This document shows positions 8,500-17,525 of a stretch of DNA of 64,000 nucleotides, piece by piece. A model generated the notes under the pieces. It made no database searches. It had not been told where the DNA came from and saw only the letters and a list, made by a program, of their open reading frames with translations. This DNA is from Bradyrhizobium sp. WSM1743 (GTDB lineage: Bacteria; Pseudomonadota; Alphaproteobacteria; Rhizobiales; Xanthobacteraceae). Numbering within the stretch: the stretch's first letter is position 1; every line of letters begins with the position of its first letter. Where the stretch lies: assembly GCF_000473065.1 (NCBI RefSeq), contig NZ_AXAZ01000001.1:124001-188000 (forward strand), given 5' to 3'. A program made the translations under genes and the position numbers.

Positions 8500-9246
8500 A
8501 TGCAGGACCAGATCCTGATCGAAATGAGGGGCGTGCAGAAGTGGTATGGCGGGTACCAAGCTCTTCGCGATGTCGATCTCACTGTCCGCAGAGGTGAAAA
8601 GATCGTGCTCTGCGGTCCGTCCGGTTCAGGCAAATCGACACTCATCCGCTGTATCAACCGGCTTGAGGCGATCCAGCAGGGCAGTATCGTGGTGAACGGT
8701 CATCGGCTAGACGACAGCACCAAGGCTATCGATGTCGTACGTCAGGACGTCGGCATGGTGTTTCAGAGCTTCAACCTTTTTCCGCACATGACGGTGTTGC
8801 AGAACTGTATGCTCGCCCCCATTCGCGCGCGCCGCATCAGCAAGACCGAGGCGGAAGCGACCGCGCGAAAATACCTCGAGCGGGTGCGCATCGGTGATCA
8901 GGCCGAGAAGTATCCGGCTCAACTTTCCGGCGGTCAGCAACAGCGTGTCGCGATTGCGCGCGCGCTCTGCATGCAGCCCAAGGTGATGCTGTTTGATGAA
9001 CCGACCTCGGCTCTCGATCCGGAAATGGTCAAGGAGGTGCTCGATACGATGATTGGCCTCGCCAACGACGGGATGACCATGATCTGCGTCACCCACGAGA
9101 TGGGCTTTGCCCGCCAGGTTGCCGATCGTGTGATCTTCATGGCCGAAGGCCAGATCATCGAAGAAGGCGCGCCCGACGCCTTCTTTCGCAATCCTCAGCA
9201 CACCCGCACCAGGCAGTTTCTCGGCGAAATCCTCGCCCATCACTGA
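8500..9246 (+). CDS. ABC transporter ATP-binding protein (GlnQ/HisP type)
   Basis: A 248-residue cytoplasmic ATPase that powers the importer encoded upstream. Walker A is GPSGSGKST, the Q-loop [16 protein letters not shown], the signature LSGGQQQR, Walker [13 protein letters not shown] and the switch His lies in [15 protein letters not shown]. Length and motif spacing match GlnQ-class ATPases. The 57-base gap before it carries nothing obvious except GGCGGAGG close to the ATG. Confidence 0.93.
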   Translation: MQDQILIEMRGVQKWYGGYQALRDVDLTVRRGEKIVLCGPSGSGKSTLIRCINRLEAIQQGSIVVNGHRLDDSTKAIDVVRQDVGMVFQSFNLFPHMTVLQNCMLAPIRARRISKTEAEATARKYLERVRIGDQAEKYPAQLSGGQQQRVAIARALCMQPKVMLFDEPTSALDPEMVKEVLDTMIGLANDGMTMICVTHEMGFARQVADRVIFMAEGQIIEEGAPDAFFRNPQHTRTRQFLGEILAHH

Positions 9247-9259
9247 ACGGAGTTCTCTC

Positions 9260-9709
9260 ATGAGTCGTCTTGTCTACGTCCTCAACGGGCCAAATCTAAA
9301 CCTGCTCGGCAAGCGCCAACCCCACATCTACGGTCACGAGACGCTTGCAGATGTGGAGCGGGATTGCCGGACGCTGGCCGGGGAACTCGCACTGGAGCTA
9401 CACTTTCATCAGTCGAACAGGGAATACGAGCTGATCGACTGGATCCACGAGGCGCGCGAGACGGCGGCGGGTATCGTGATCAATCCCGCCGCTTTCACCC
9501 ATACGTCGGTCGCCATCCTGGATGCTTTGAACACGTTCGAGGGGACCGTGATCGAGGTACACATTTCCAACGTGCACAAGCGCGAGGAATTTCGCCATCA
9601 CTCGTTTGTCTCCAAACGAGCTGACGGGGTCATCGCAGGCTTCGGCACTCAGGGTTATCTGCTCGGCTTGCGTCGTGTGGCCAAGCTGCTTGACGAGAAG
9701 AAGGGGTAG
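9260..9709 (+). CDS. aroQ: Type II 3-dehydroquinate dehydratase
   Basis: A 149-residue dodecameric-type dehydroquinase that interconverts 3-dehydroquinate and 3-dehydroshikimate. Family motifs: [15 protein letters not shown] with the active-site Asn and Arg, HIYG with the catalytic Tyr, [33 protein letters not shown], and [17 protein letters not shown] with the catalytic His. It follows the transporter ATPase by 13 bases. Together with the two dehydrogenases it can link quinate, dehydroquinate, dehydroshikimate and shikimate. No dehydroshikimate dehydratase was found in the window. Confidence 0.93.
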   Translation: MSRLVYVLNGPNLNLLGKRQPHIYGHETLADVERDCRTLAGELALELHFHQSNREYELIDWIHEARETAAGIVINPAAFTHTSVAILDALNTFEGTVIEVHISNVHKREEFRHHSFVSKRADGVIAGFGTQGYLLGLRRVAKLLDEKKG

Positions 9710-9715
9710 CATCGT

Positions 9716-9912
9716 ATGGGTGCACCCGTTCGCCTGTCGGTGATGGGAGCGGGTCTCATCGGCAAGCGACACATCGAACACATTCTCGCGCGGCGGAGGC
9801 GGTACTGTCGTCGATCCGCGCCGGCGGCCCGAGAGTTCGTTCGCCGAAAGTCTTGCCTTTCATTTGCGCTCGAGTTTCGCGAGACGCTCTTGCAGCTTGA
9901 GCATGATCATTG
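9716..9912 (+). pseudogene. Decayed Gfo/Idh/MocA oxidoreductase N-terminus
   Basis: The first 25 codons read RLSVMGAGLIGKRHIEHIL, a classic Gfo/Idh/MocA Rossmann start. After that the homology is scattered over frames: EAVLSSI in one, VVDP in another, APAAREF in a third, then FAESLA. The remaining 300 or so residues of a normal protein are missing and the convergent hydrolase begins at 9916. Starting only 6 bases after aroQ, it was probably the last operon gene before several small indels and a deletion. The frame fragments are seen directly; the history is inferred. Confidence 0.7.
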
Positions 9913-9915
9913 CAC

Positions 9916-10767
9916 TCATTCTGCCGCCATTATCACGCGAGCCAGCTCCGACGGGTTCTCGACAGCCGAGAAGTGACCGGTATTCTCGAGCGTCACCATC
10001 TGCGCAGCGGGAATCAGTGACCGCGTGCGTTCGCGCTCGTTCGGCCGAGACCAGTCGCTATCGCCATAAATGAGCGTGACCGGCGCCGAGATCTGCCGAT
10101 AGTAGTCGCGTGCCTTGCTCCAGGATCGCCAGCCAGCCAGAACCTTGCGTGCGGCCCGCTTGTATCCGGGGCGGCGGGCGACTTGGTCGAACTCGGCGAG
10201 CAGGTCGGCCGGCAGCTTGCGCGGGTCGTGATATCCGCCGCCCATGATCTTGCCGAGGATCATCCTGTTCTCGAGCGACGCGTTGATCGCGCCAAGCACC
10301 GGGACTTGCAAGCTTCCGATGATGAAATTGGCGAGCCAGTTGCCGCGTCGAAGGCCGTCGCCGTAGCGGGTCTCGTAGTCGTAGGGGTTGATCGCATAAA
10401 CCCGCTTCACCCGCTGCGGAAGTGACGCTGCCACCGTTAGGGCCAATGCCCCGCCAATCGACTCGCCGACAAGCGTCATGTCCGTGAGGTCCAGCTCCTC
10501 GATGAAGCGAATGACGGCCCACCTGAAATAGGGCTCGTCAAAACTCGCGCTCGGATCGATCGGTGAGTGCCCGTGGCCCGGCAGGTCAATGGCGTAGACC
10601 GTGTGCGATCCGGCGAGAAGGGGAACGAGGCTGCGGAAATACTCGAGCTGCGTCCGGATCGTATGCATCAGGAGCAGCGGCGGCCCGCTGCCGGTCTTTT
10701 GAAAACGTATGCTGAGCTTGTCCGACAGCTTGAGCAAACTTGGTTTGGCTTCGCTTACGTGGAGCAT
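9916..10767 (-). CDS. Alpha/beta-hydrolase
   Basis: A 283-residue serine hydrolase. The nucleophile elbow is VGESIGGALAL, the oxyanion-hole region LLMHTIRTQLEYF, the acid lies near LIYGDSDWSRP and the catalytic His in ENTGHFSAVENP. HGHSPIDP is typical of the epoxide-hydrolase/BphD-like branch. No signal peptide is seen. It lies 31 bases downstream of the TetR gene on the same strand, so both probably share a transcript controlled by that TetR. The substrate is unknown; its stop closely abuts the decayed oxidoreductase. Confidence 0.85.
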   Translation of the reverse strand: MLHVSEAKPSLLKLSDKLSIRFQKTGSGPPLLLMHTIRTQLEYFRSLVPLLAGSHTVYAIDLPGHGHSPIDPSASFDEPYFRWAVIRFIEELDLTDMTLVGESIGGALALTVAASLPQRVKRVYAINPYDYETRYGDGLRRGNWLANFIIGSLQVPVLGAINASLENRMILGKIMGGGYHDPRKLPADLLAEFDQVARRPGYKRAARKVLAGWRSWSKARDYYRQISAPVTLIYGDSDWSRPNERERTRSLIPAAQMVTLENTGHFSAVENPSELARVIMAAE

Positions 10768-10798
10768 TCGATCTCTCCAGGCTTTGAGGGCGCGTCGT

Positions 10799-11380
10799 TC
10801 AAGCGGCGGCGGTAGCGCGGACCTGTGCGGCTGCCGCGTCCAGAAGGGCCCGCGCGAGATCGGGGTCGTTGACCACGCGCGATAGCGTCACGGCGCCGAT
10901 CATCGTCGCGAGAATGGCCATGGCCTTGCCTCTGGATGCTTCGTCGCTGTTCTCGGCGATGAAGCGGCCGAGCACCTCGAGATGGGCCTTGATGCCAGCT
11001 TCGAACGCCGCCTTCACGTCGGGGCCCTGCCGGGCGGCATCCGAGCCGAGCGCCACGATCGGGCAGCCGTCCATTCGTTCTTCGCGATGGTCAGCGCTGA
11101 GATAGAACCCGATCACTTCGCCGAGCGGGTCATCGGGATTGCGCGCGGTCGCCTCCGACCATCGGCCGGAAGCGCTCTCCAATGCGCGCCTGGACGCCTC
11201 GACCGCCAAATCCTCTTTCGACGCGAACTGCTTATAGAAGGCGCCCTGGGTAAGCCCAGCACCCTCCATCAGATCCTTGAGTCCAATGCCGTCGAAGCCG
11301 CGCTCCCTGAAGAGGCGACTTGCCACATTGATCACGGTTTGGCGGTTCTCCGCGGCTTGAACGCGACTGACGCGCATCAT
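10799..11380 (-). CDS. TetR-family regulator of the adjacent RND operon
   Basis: 193 residues from the ATG at 11380. The HTH domain reads NRQTVINVASRLFRERGFDG, then LTQGAFYKQFASKEDL; the C-terminal domain resembles AcrR/NemR-like TetR_C. The upstream ATG at 11434 is possible, but GGAGG sits just before 11380, so the shorter start is preferred. It is divergent from the efflux operon at 11582. A shared AGATTGCG element appears in both promoters, consistent with autorepression plus pump repression. The C-terminus ends in an Ala/Val-rich helix. Confidence 0.85.
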   Translation of the reverse strand: MMRVSRVQAAENRQTVINVASRLFRERGFDGIGLKDLMEGAGLTQGAFYKQFASKEDLAVEASRRALESASGRWSEATARNPDDPLGEVIGFYLSADHREERMDGCPIVALGSDAARQGPDVKAAFEAGIKAHLEVLGRFIAENSDEASRGKAMAILATMIGAVTLSRVVNDPDLARALLDAAAAQVRATAAA

Positions 11381-11414
11381 GGACCTCCACTTGGATTTCA
11401 ATCGATCTATATCT

Positions 11415-11442
11415 AAAATAGAGGTCGATCGCAATCTATCAA
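11415..11442 (-). promoter_or_regulatory. Candidate tetR promoter with operator half-site
   Basis: Read on the minus strand: TTGATA (11442-11437), a 16-base spacer and TATTTT (11420-11415). The spacer begins with GATTGCGATCG, matching the AGATTGCG core of the large palindrome at 11510-11562. This suggests the regulator represses its own gene. It is a by-eye prediction. Confidence 0.4.
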
Positions 11443-11509
11443 GTAGGGTCGCCGGTGCCGTTAAGTCGGGGGCGATTTCTTGGCGATCACGTTCCTGTCA
11501 GTGTCCAAA

Positions 11510-11562
11510 TTTAGATTGCGAGCGAACTCTAATCGGATTATAGAGTTTGAACGCAATCTAAA
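11510..11562. promoter_or_regulatory. Large TetR-type operator overlapping the RND promoter
   Basis: Two 22-base arms (11510-11531 and 11541-11562) form an inverted repeat with about 18 of 22 positions matching, around a 9-base centre. The outer half is TTTAGATTGCG and its complement. Inside lies a promoter candidate for the downstream operon: TTGCGA at 11516-11521, 17 bases, TATAGA at 11539-11544. A repressor bound here would cover both boxes. The adaptor gene starts 20 bases beyond. Confidence 0.65.
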
Positions 11563-11581
11563 TTACAGCACGGAGACTGAC

Positions 11582-12667
11582 ATGAAGAGGGGTATTGCCG
11601 TACTGGCCGGTATTTTGATCCCGGCGGGGGTGGCCACGTTCGTCAGTCTCGGCATTTTCGCCCCAAAAGCCTCGGCTGTGAGCGACCCGCGGCAGGAACC
11701 GCCGATGGTGAGCCTGGTGACGGCCGCACGGGTGACAGGCACCATCGGCGCGCGGGTGGAAAGCAATCTCGGCTTTCGCGTCGGCGGCAAGATCGTCGAG
11801 CGGCTGGTGAATGTCGGTGAGCAGGTGAAAGCCGGGCAGCCGCTCATGCGGATCGACGAAACCGATCTGCGTCTTGCGCTGACGGCGAAGCGCAACGCCG
11901 TCGCCGCAGCGCGCGCAGTTGTCGTGCAGACGGATGCGGATGAGCGTCGATACGCCAATCTGGTCAGCGACGGATGGACTTCCAAGCAGCGCTACGAGCA
12001 GGCGAAGGCCGCGTCGGATACAGCCAAAGCGCAGCTCGCCGCGGCCGAGGCCGAAGCAGGGGTCGCCGAGAACCAGGCGACCTATTCCGTCCTGGTGGCG
12101 GATGCGGACGGAATGGTCACCCAAACGCTTGGCGAGCCCGGCCAAGTGGTCTCGGCCGGCCAGATGGTCGTTCGGCTCGCACAGTCCGGTCCTCGCGAAG
12201 CCGTGGTGGCGCTTCCCGAAACCATCCGGCCGGCGATCGGCTCGCTCGCCGAGGCCAGCCTGTATGGAAGTGACGGGCGCCGTTACGTGGCGCATCTGCG
12301 CCAATTGTCCGATTCTGCCGATGCGCAGACCCGGACCTACGAGGCCCGCTATGTGCTGGACGGCGAGGCGGCAGCTGCACCGCTCGGGGCGACAGTCACC
12401 ATTCGGCTTGCAAGCCAGGACAGCCAGGCCGAAGTCCAGGTGCCGCTGGGAGCCGTGCTCGATGACGGCAGGACGACGGGTGTCTGGGTGTTCGACAGCG
12501 GCAGCTCGACCGTTCACTTCCGACCGATCAAGCTACTGCGCGTGACCAGCGAAACGGCCGTCATCTCCGGATCAGGCTCTGGTGATGCGATCGTTTCCCT
12601 CGGCGCTCACCTCCTGCACGAAGGTGCTCGCGTCAGGACCGTCTCTGACGGCGGGAGCAAATCATGA
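11582..12667 (+). CDS. RND efflux periplasmic adaptor (HlyD/AcrA-type)
   Basis: 361 residues. An N-terminal hydrophobic segment GIAVLAGILIPAGVATFVS acts as signal or anchor. The barrel-sandwich halves are visible at RVGGKIVERLVNVGEQVKAG and SVLVADADGMVTQTLGEPG, flanking a coiled-coil hairpin rich in Ala, Lys and Glu (about residues 95-165). VPLGAVLDDGRTTGVWV is the usual beta-barrel tail. The ATG at 11582 is chosen because the earlier in-frame start lies inside the operator. It links the inner-membrane pump to an outer-membrane channel; no TolC-type gene is adjacent. Confidence 0.88.
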   Translation: MKRGIAVLAGILIPAGVATFVSLGIFAPKASAVSDPRQEPPMVSLVTAARVTGTIGARVESNLGFRVGGKIVERLVNVGEQVKAGQPLMRIDETDLRLALTAKRNAVAAARAVVVQTDADERRYANLVSDGWTSKQRYEQAKAASDTAKAQLAAAEAEAGVAENQATYSVLVADADGMVTQTLGEPGQVVSAGQMVVRLAQSGPREAVVALPETIRPAIGSLAEASLYGSDGRRYVAHLRQLSDSADAQTRTYEARYVLDGEAAAAPLGATVTIRLASQDSQAEVQVPLGAVLDDGRTTGVWVFDSGSSTVHFRPIKLLRVTSETAVISGSGSGDAIVSLGAHLLHEGARVRTVSDGGSKS

Positions 12668-15600
12668 GCTTCAACCTTTCCGCAGTCGCCGTTCGCGAAC
12701 GGGCCGTCACCCTGTTCTTCATCATCCTGCTGGCGGCTGCAGGCGCCTACGCGTTCTTCATGCTCGGGCGGGCCGAGGATCCGTCCTTCACCATCAAGAC
12801 CCTGACGGTCACCACGGTATGGCCGGGCGCGACGGCGCGCGAGATGCAGGACCAGGTTGCCGAACCGCTGGAGAAGCGGCTCCAGGAGCTGACCTGGTAC
12901 GACCGGGTGGAGACGACCACGCGGCCGGGGCTATGCGTACATGACCGTTACGCTGAAGGACAGCACGCCGCCATCGAGCGTGCAGGAAGAGTTCTATCAG
13001 GCCCGCAAGAAGCTCGGCGATGAAGCGCGCAAGCTGCCGGCTGGCGTGCTCGGCCCCTTTGTCAATGACGAATATTCGGACGTGAGCTTCGCACTCTATG
13101 CTCTCAAGGCGAAGGGCATGCCGATGCGTGAGCTCGCCAGAAAGGCCGAGGTGATCCGACAGGACCTGCTGCATGTGCCCGGCGTCAAGAAGATCAACAT
13201 CCTCGGCGAACGTCCCGAGCAGATCTTCGTGGAATTTTCCTATCCCAAGCTGGCAACCCTCGGCGTCTCGGCACAGGATATCGTTGCAGCCTTGCAGCGG
13301 CAAAATACCGTGACCCCGGCAGGCTCGATCGACACAAAGGGGCCACAGGTCTTCATCCGGGTCGACGGAAGCTATGACAGCGTGCAGGCGATCGCCGAGA
13401 CGCCGATCGTTGCTGCGGGACGAACCTTGAAGCTGTCCGACATCGCCGAGATCCGCCGCGGCTATGAGGATCCTCCCACCTACATCATCCGGCACCAGGG
13501 CGAGCCTACGATCATGCTCGCGGCAGTGATGCAGGAGGGCTGGAACGGCCTCGCGCTCGGCAAGGCTCTGGAAGAGAGGTCCGCAGCCATCGCGCGGACG
13601 CTGCCGCTGGGGATGACCCTCGACAAGGTGACCGATCAGGCCGTCAACATCTCCTCGGCGGTCGACGAATTCATGATCAAATTCGCCATGGCCCTCGCAG
13701 TGGTGCTGCTGGTGAGCCTGCTCAGCCTTGGCTGGCGCGTGGGAATCGTCGTGGCCGCCGCCGTCCCTCTGACGCTTGCGGTCGTGTTCCTCATCATGCT
13801 GGAAACGGGCCGGTTCTTCGACCGCATCACGCTCGGCGCACTCATCCTCGCGCTTGGCCTTCTCGTGGACGACGCCATCATCGCCATCGAGGTGATGGTG
13901 GTGAAAATGGAAGAGGGCATGGATCGCATCAGTGCGGCGGCCTATGCATGGAGCCACACTGCGGCGCCGATGCTCTCGGGCACGCTGGTGACCATCGCAG
14001 GATTCCTGCCGGTCGGTTTCGCGCGCTCGACTGCCGGCGAATACGCCGGCAACATCTTCTGGGTCGTGGGTTTCGCTCTCATCGTCTCCTGGATCGTCGC
14101 GGTGATCTTCACGCCCTACCTTGGCGTCAAGATGCTGCCCGCGATCAAGCCGATCGAGGGCGGTCACCACGCGATCTACGACACGCCGAACTATCGGCGC
14201 CTACGGCGGCTCATCACCTTCGCCGTGCGCCACAAGTTCGTGACCGTCGGCGTCGTCGTCATCGCTTTCGCGCTGTCCGGCCTCGGCATGGGCGGCGTCA
14301 AGCAGCAGTTCTTCCCGACGTCGGACCGCCCCGAGGTTCTGGTGGAGGTTCGCCTGCCGGAAGGCACCAGCATCGAGACGACGACCGCCACCGTCGAGAA
14401 GCTCGAACGCTGGCTGCATGATCAGCCCGAGGCGAATATCGTCACCAGCTATGTCGGTCAGGGCGCGCCCCGCTTCTTCTTCGCGATGGCGCCAGAGCTC
14501 CCCGATCCAGCCTTTGCCAAGATCGTCGCGCTGACACCGGACGCCGAGGCGCGCGAGGCTTTGAAGCACCGGCTCCGGGAGGCGGTGTCACAGGGCCTTG
14601 CCCGAGAAGCGTATGTGCGCGTCACCCAGCTCGTCTTCGGACCCTACACGCCGTTCCCGGTCGAGTTTCGGGTGATGGGACCCGATCCTGCGAAATTGTA
14701 CGCGATCTCTGAGAAAGCCGTCGAGGTCATGCGTGGCGTCGATGACGTGAGGCAGGCAAATCGCGATTGGGGCAATCGGACACCGGTGCTCCGCTTCATT
14801 CCGGATCAGGATCGGCTGAACCTGATCGGTCTCTCTCCAGCGGAGGTGGGCCGTCAGCTCCAGTTCCTCCTCACCGGCATCGCCGTCACGCAGGTCCGCG
14901 AGGACATTCGCAATGTCCCAATCGTGGCACGCAGCGCCGGCGGCGAGCGACTGGATCCGACGCGGCTGGCCGACTTCTCGCTGATGAGCCGAGACGGCCG
15001 TCCGATTCCGCTCGACCAGATCGGCCATTCGGAAGTGCAGCTTGAAGAGCCGATCCTGAAGCGCCGCGATCGCACGCCCGCCATCACGATTCGATCGGAC
15101 ATCAATGAGGCGACGCAGCCTCCTGAGGTCTCCAAGGACATCATGAAAGCCCTCCAGCCGCTGATCGCATCCCTTCCGGCCGGTTATCGCATCGAGACGG
15201 GTGGCTCGATCGAGGAGGCCACGAAGGCCAATGACGCGCTGGCGACCGTCTTTCCCGCCATGATTGCCGCAACGCTGATCGTCATCATGCTTCAGGTCAG
15301 ATCCTTCTCGATGATGGCGCTCGTCATGCTGACTGCACCGCTTGGTCTCGTCGGCGTCGTGCCTGCGTTGCTTATCTTTAACCAGCCGTTCGGATTCAAC
15401 GCGATTCTGGGGCTGATCGGACTGGCGGGGATCCTGATGCGCAACACGCTGATCCTGACCGAACAGATCAAGGAGAACCGTGCAGCAGGTCTCGACGACT
15501 ATCACGCTGTCATCGAGGCGACGGTGCAGCGAACGCGTCCCGTGATCCTGACCGCCCTTGCCGCCGTCTTGGCATTCATCCCGTTGACGCATTCCGTCTT

Positions 15601-15775
15601 CTGGGGATCGATGGCCTATACGCTGATCGGCGGCACAGCGGTCGGAACGGTCCTGATTTTGCTGTTCCTTCCCGCGCTTTATGCCGCGTGGTTCCGGATC
15701 AAGCCGACCGCAGATGATATCCACGATGTTGCGCGCGAGAAGCCGGAATTGCGGCCGGCACTGGCTGCCGAGTAG
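12664..15775 (+). pseudogene. RND efflux pump permease, interrupted by a one-base frameshift
   Basis: The start overlaps the adaptor stop (ATGA at 12664-12667). The first 85 or so codons give a normal RND N-terminus (VRERAVTLFFIILLAAAGAY, VWPGATAREMQDQVAEPLEK), then the frame slips at GGGG 12927-12930. Removing one G restores RPGYAYMTVTLKD and an uninterrupted protein of about 1036 residues. The later part has the TM4 proton-relay motif LGLLVDDAIIAIEV and twelve-helix RND architecture. Either a sequencing error, a phase-variable G tract or a recent null mutation. The downstream part from 12941 could be translated alone, but would lack TM1. Confidence 0.85.
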
Positions 15776-15860
15776 GGCTCCGCTTCATCCTGAAAACTCT
15801 GGGCAAGTGCGGCTAAATAGTCTGCTGCATTCAGGCCCGATGCATTCTTCCGCCGGCTTT

Positions 15861-16484
15861 TTACTTCTGTCGCTTTTTCTTTTTGGTCTGGAGCAGCGTC
15901 CGCATCGCGTCGGCCCAGATCGCTACAAGTCGCTCGCGTGGTCCCGCAGAGCTTCGAAGGTTCTCGGAAATCGCGAGTCCTCTGATGAAATGGAGCGTCA
16001 GCGCGATGACGTCGTCATAGGCCTCGGAATCCGTCCACTCGCCGAAGAGCTGGACATAAACGCGCTCGAGATCGCGCCGGGCACCGCGCTCTGCCGCGGT
16101 CAATGCCTGCTTCAAGGCAGCATCGGTGCGAGCCACCGCCCAGAGCTCCAACTCGGCGAGATAGGCCGGCTGGCGCGCAGCGAACGCAAGCGCTTCGATG
16201 GCGGCAACCAGGGTGTCGGCCGGCCCCGCACCTGCGCGCCCCTGCGAGACGGCCCTCTCGTTCCGGCTGACAAGTTCGGCGACGCTGGCGGCCAACAGAG
16301 AGGCGTGCGTGGGAAAGTGATGGAGAAGGGCGCCGCGGCTGACTTCCGCCCGATGCTGTACCGCAAGCGTCGTCGTGCCGGCAACGCCGAGGTCGATCAA
16401 GCAATCCACGGCGGCGTTCAGAATCCGCGATCGTGTGGTCTCGGCCGCTCCATCGAGAGCTCCGGTCTTCGCTATTCTGGGCAT
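15861..16484 (-). CDS. TetR-family regulator of the crotonase operon
   Basis: 207 residues from the ATG at 16484, preceded by GAGGGAG; a TTG 12 bases earlier is an alternative. The HTH domain is RILNAAVDCLIDLGVAGTTT with VSRGALLHHFPTHASLLAAS. The C-terminus is very basic (ends TKKKKRQK). It is convergent with the RND gene and divergent from the crotonase at 16568, with a striking operator between them at 16495-16547. It likely represses both itself and that operon, responding to an acyl-CoA or its acid (inference). Confidence 0.85.
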   Translation of the reverse strand: MPRIAKTGALDGAAETTRSRILNAAVDCLIDLGVAGTTTLAVQHRAEVSRGALLHHFPTHASLLAASVAELVSRNERAVSQGRAGAGPADTLVAAIEALAFAARQPAYLAELELWAVARTDAALKQALTAAERGARRDLERVYVQLFGEWTDSEAYDDVIALTLHFIRGLAISENLRSSAGPRERLVAIWADAMRTLLQTKKKKRQK

Positions 16485-16494
16485 GCTCTCCCTC

Positions 16495-16547
16495 AACAGT
16501 CAGTATTGACTGTAACACGATAGTCGTTACAGTCAACGCTGACTGTT
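16495..16547. promoter_or_regulatory. Double-palindrome TetR operator with symmetric divergent promoters
   Basis: Two 22-base arms, 16495-16516 and 16526-16547, match at 20 of 22 positions around a 9-base centre. Each arm is itself a dyad (ACAGTCA and TGACTGT), so the site could hold two repressor dimers. Each strand carries TTGACT, 16 bases, then TACAGT: plus strand 16506-16511 and 16528-16533, minus strand 16536-16531 and 16514-16509. The two divergent promoters are thus the operator itself. Confidence 0.7.
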
Positions 16548-16567
16548 ATTACCTCCGCGAGGTTACG

Positions 16568-17461
16568 ATGCCGAATTTCTCGACTCTCAGTATCGCGGTC
16601 CGCGAGGACGCACCGACTATCGCCCGTCTCGTCCTCGACCGCCCGGGTCGGTTCAACGCCATCGACGATGCGATGCCCGAAGAGATCCGAGCGGCGGTCG
16701 AGTGGGCAGAGAAAAACGACGACGTGCACGTCGTGGTGATCGAAGGCGCAGGTAAGGGGTTCTGCGGCGGGTATGATCTCGTCGCCTACGCAGAGAGCGG
16801 GATCGAGCACCCGTGTCAGCAGGAGAGCGAGCCCTGGGACCCCATGGTCGATTACGCGGTCATGAAGAAAAATACCGAGAGCTTCATGAGCTTGTGGAAG
16901 TGCTCCAAACCGACCATCGCCAAGATTCACGGCGCCGCAGTCGCCGGGGGCAGCGATATCGCGCTCTGCTGCGACCTGATCGTGATGGCCGACGATGCCC
17001 GGATCGGTTACATGCCGACGCGCGTATGGGGCTGCCCTACCACCGCGATGTGGACGTTCAAGCTCGGACCTGCGCGCGCCAAGGAGATGATGTTCACAGG
17101 AAACATGATCGACGGGCGCAAGGCGGCGGAGTGGGGGTTGGCGAACGTCTGCGTTCCTGTGGATCAGCTCGAGGCCGCGACGCGAAAGCTCGCAGACCGG
17201 ATTGCCGGCGTTCCGAAGAGTCACCTCGCCATGCACAAAATGGTCGTCAACCAGGTCATGCTGACCATGGGTCTTGAGCAGACGCAGTCGCTTGCGACCC
17301 TGTTTGACGGCATCACGCGTCACAATCCTGAGGGCTTGTGGTTCAGGCGGTACGCGCAGAAGCATGGTTTCAAGGCGGCCATCGAATGGCGTGACAGCGG
17401 GCGCCCGATTCCGGAACGCGACGAGGCGCGCAGCTTGATCAACGAAATGAAGGGGTCGTGA
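16568..17461 (+). CDS. Enoyl-CoA hydratase/isomerase family (crotonase) protein
   Basis: 297 residues. Crotonase motifs: IARLVLDRPGRFNAIDDAM at the N-terminus, the oxyanion-hole segment GAGKGFCGGYDL, and HGAAVAGGSDIALCCDLIV. The position of the second catalytic Glu of true hydratases is occupied by the region MPTRVWGCPTT, so the reaction (hydratase, isomerase or hydrolase) is uncertain. The ATG at 16568 is 21 bases past the operator. A 342-residue reading that begins at 16433 crosses the TetR gene and the operator and is rejected. It is followed at 64 bases by an unknown protein gene. Confidence 0.87.
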   Translation: MPNFSTLSIAVREDAPTIARLVLDRPGRFNAIDDAMPEEIRAAVEWAEKNDDVHVVVIEGAGKGFCGGYDLVAYAESGIEHPCQQESEPWDPMVDYAVMKKNTESFMSLWKCSKPTIAKIHGAAVAGGSDIALCCDLIVMADDARIGYMPTRVWGCPTTAMWTFKLGPARAKEMMFTGNMIDGRKAAEWGLANVCVPVDQLEAATRKLADRIAGVPKSHLAMHKMVVNQVMLTMGLEQTQSLATLFDGITRHNPEGLWFRRYAQKHGFKAAIEWRDSGRPIPERDEARSLINEMKGS

Positions 17462-17525
17462 CTGACGTCGTCAGGAGCGCGAGCGATGTCGGCGCCATTC
17501 ATCGAAGAACGTCCGGGAGAAACGA

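Noticed and set aside
12809..14170. Long minus-strand frame of 453 codons inside the RND pump
   Set aside because: It is antisense to a clearly coding gene, rich in His/Arg/Asp typical of GC-rich shadow frames, with no domain or ribosome binding site. The same holds for minus frames at 14588-15724, 20277-21443 and 57240-58880.
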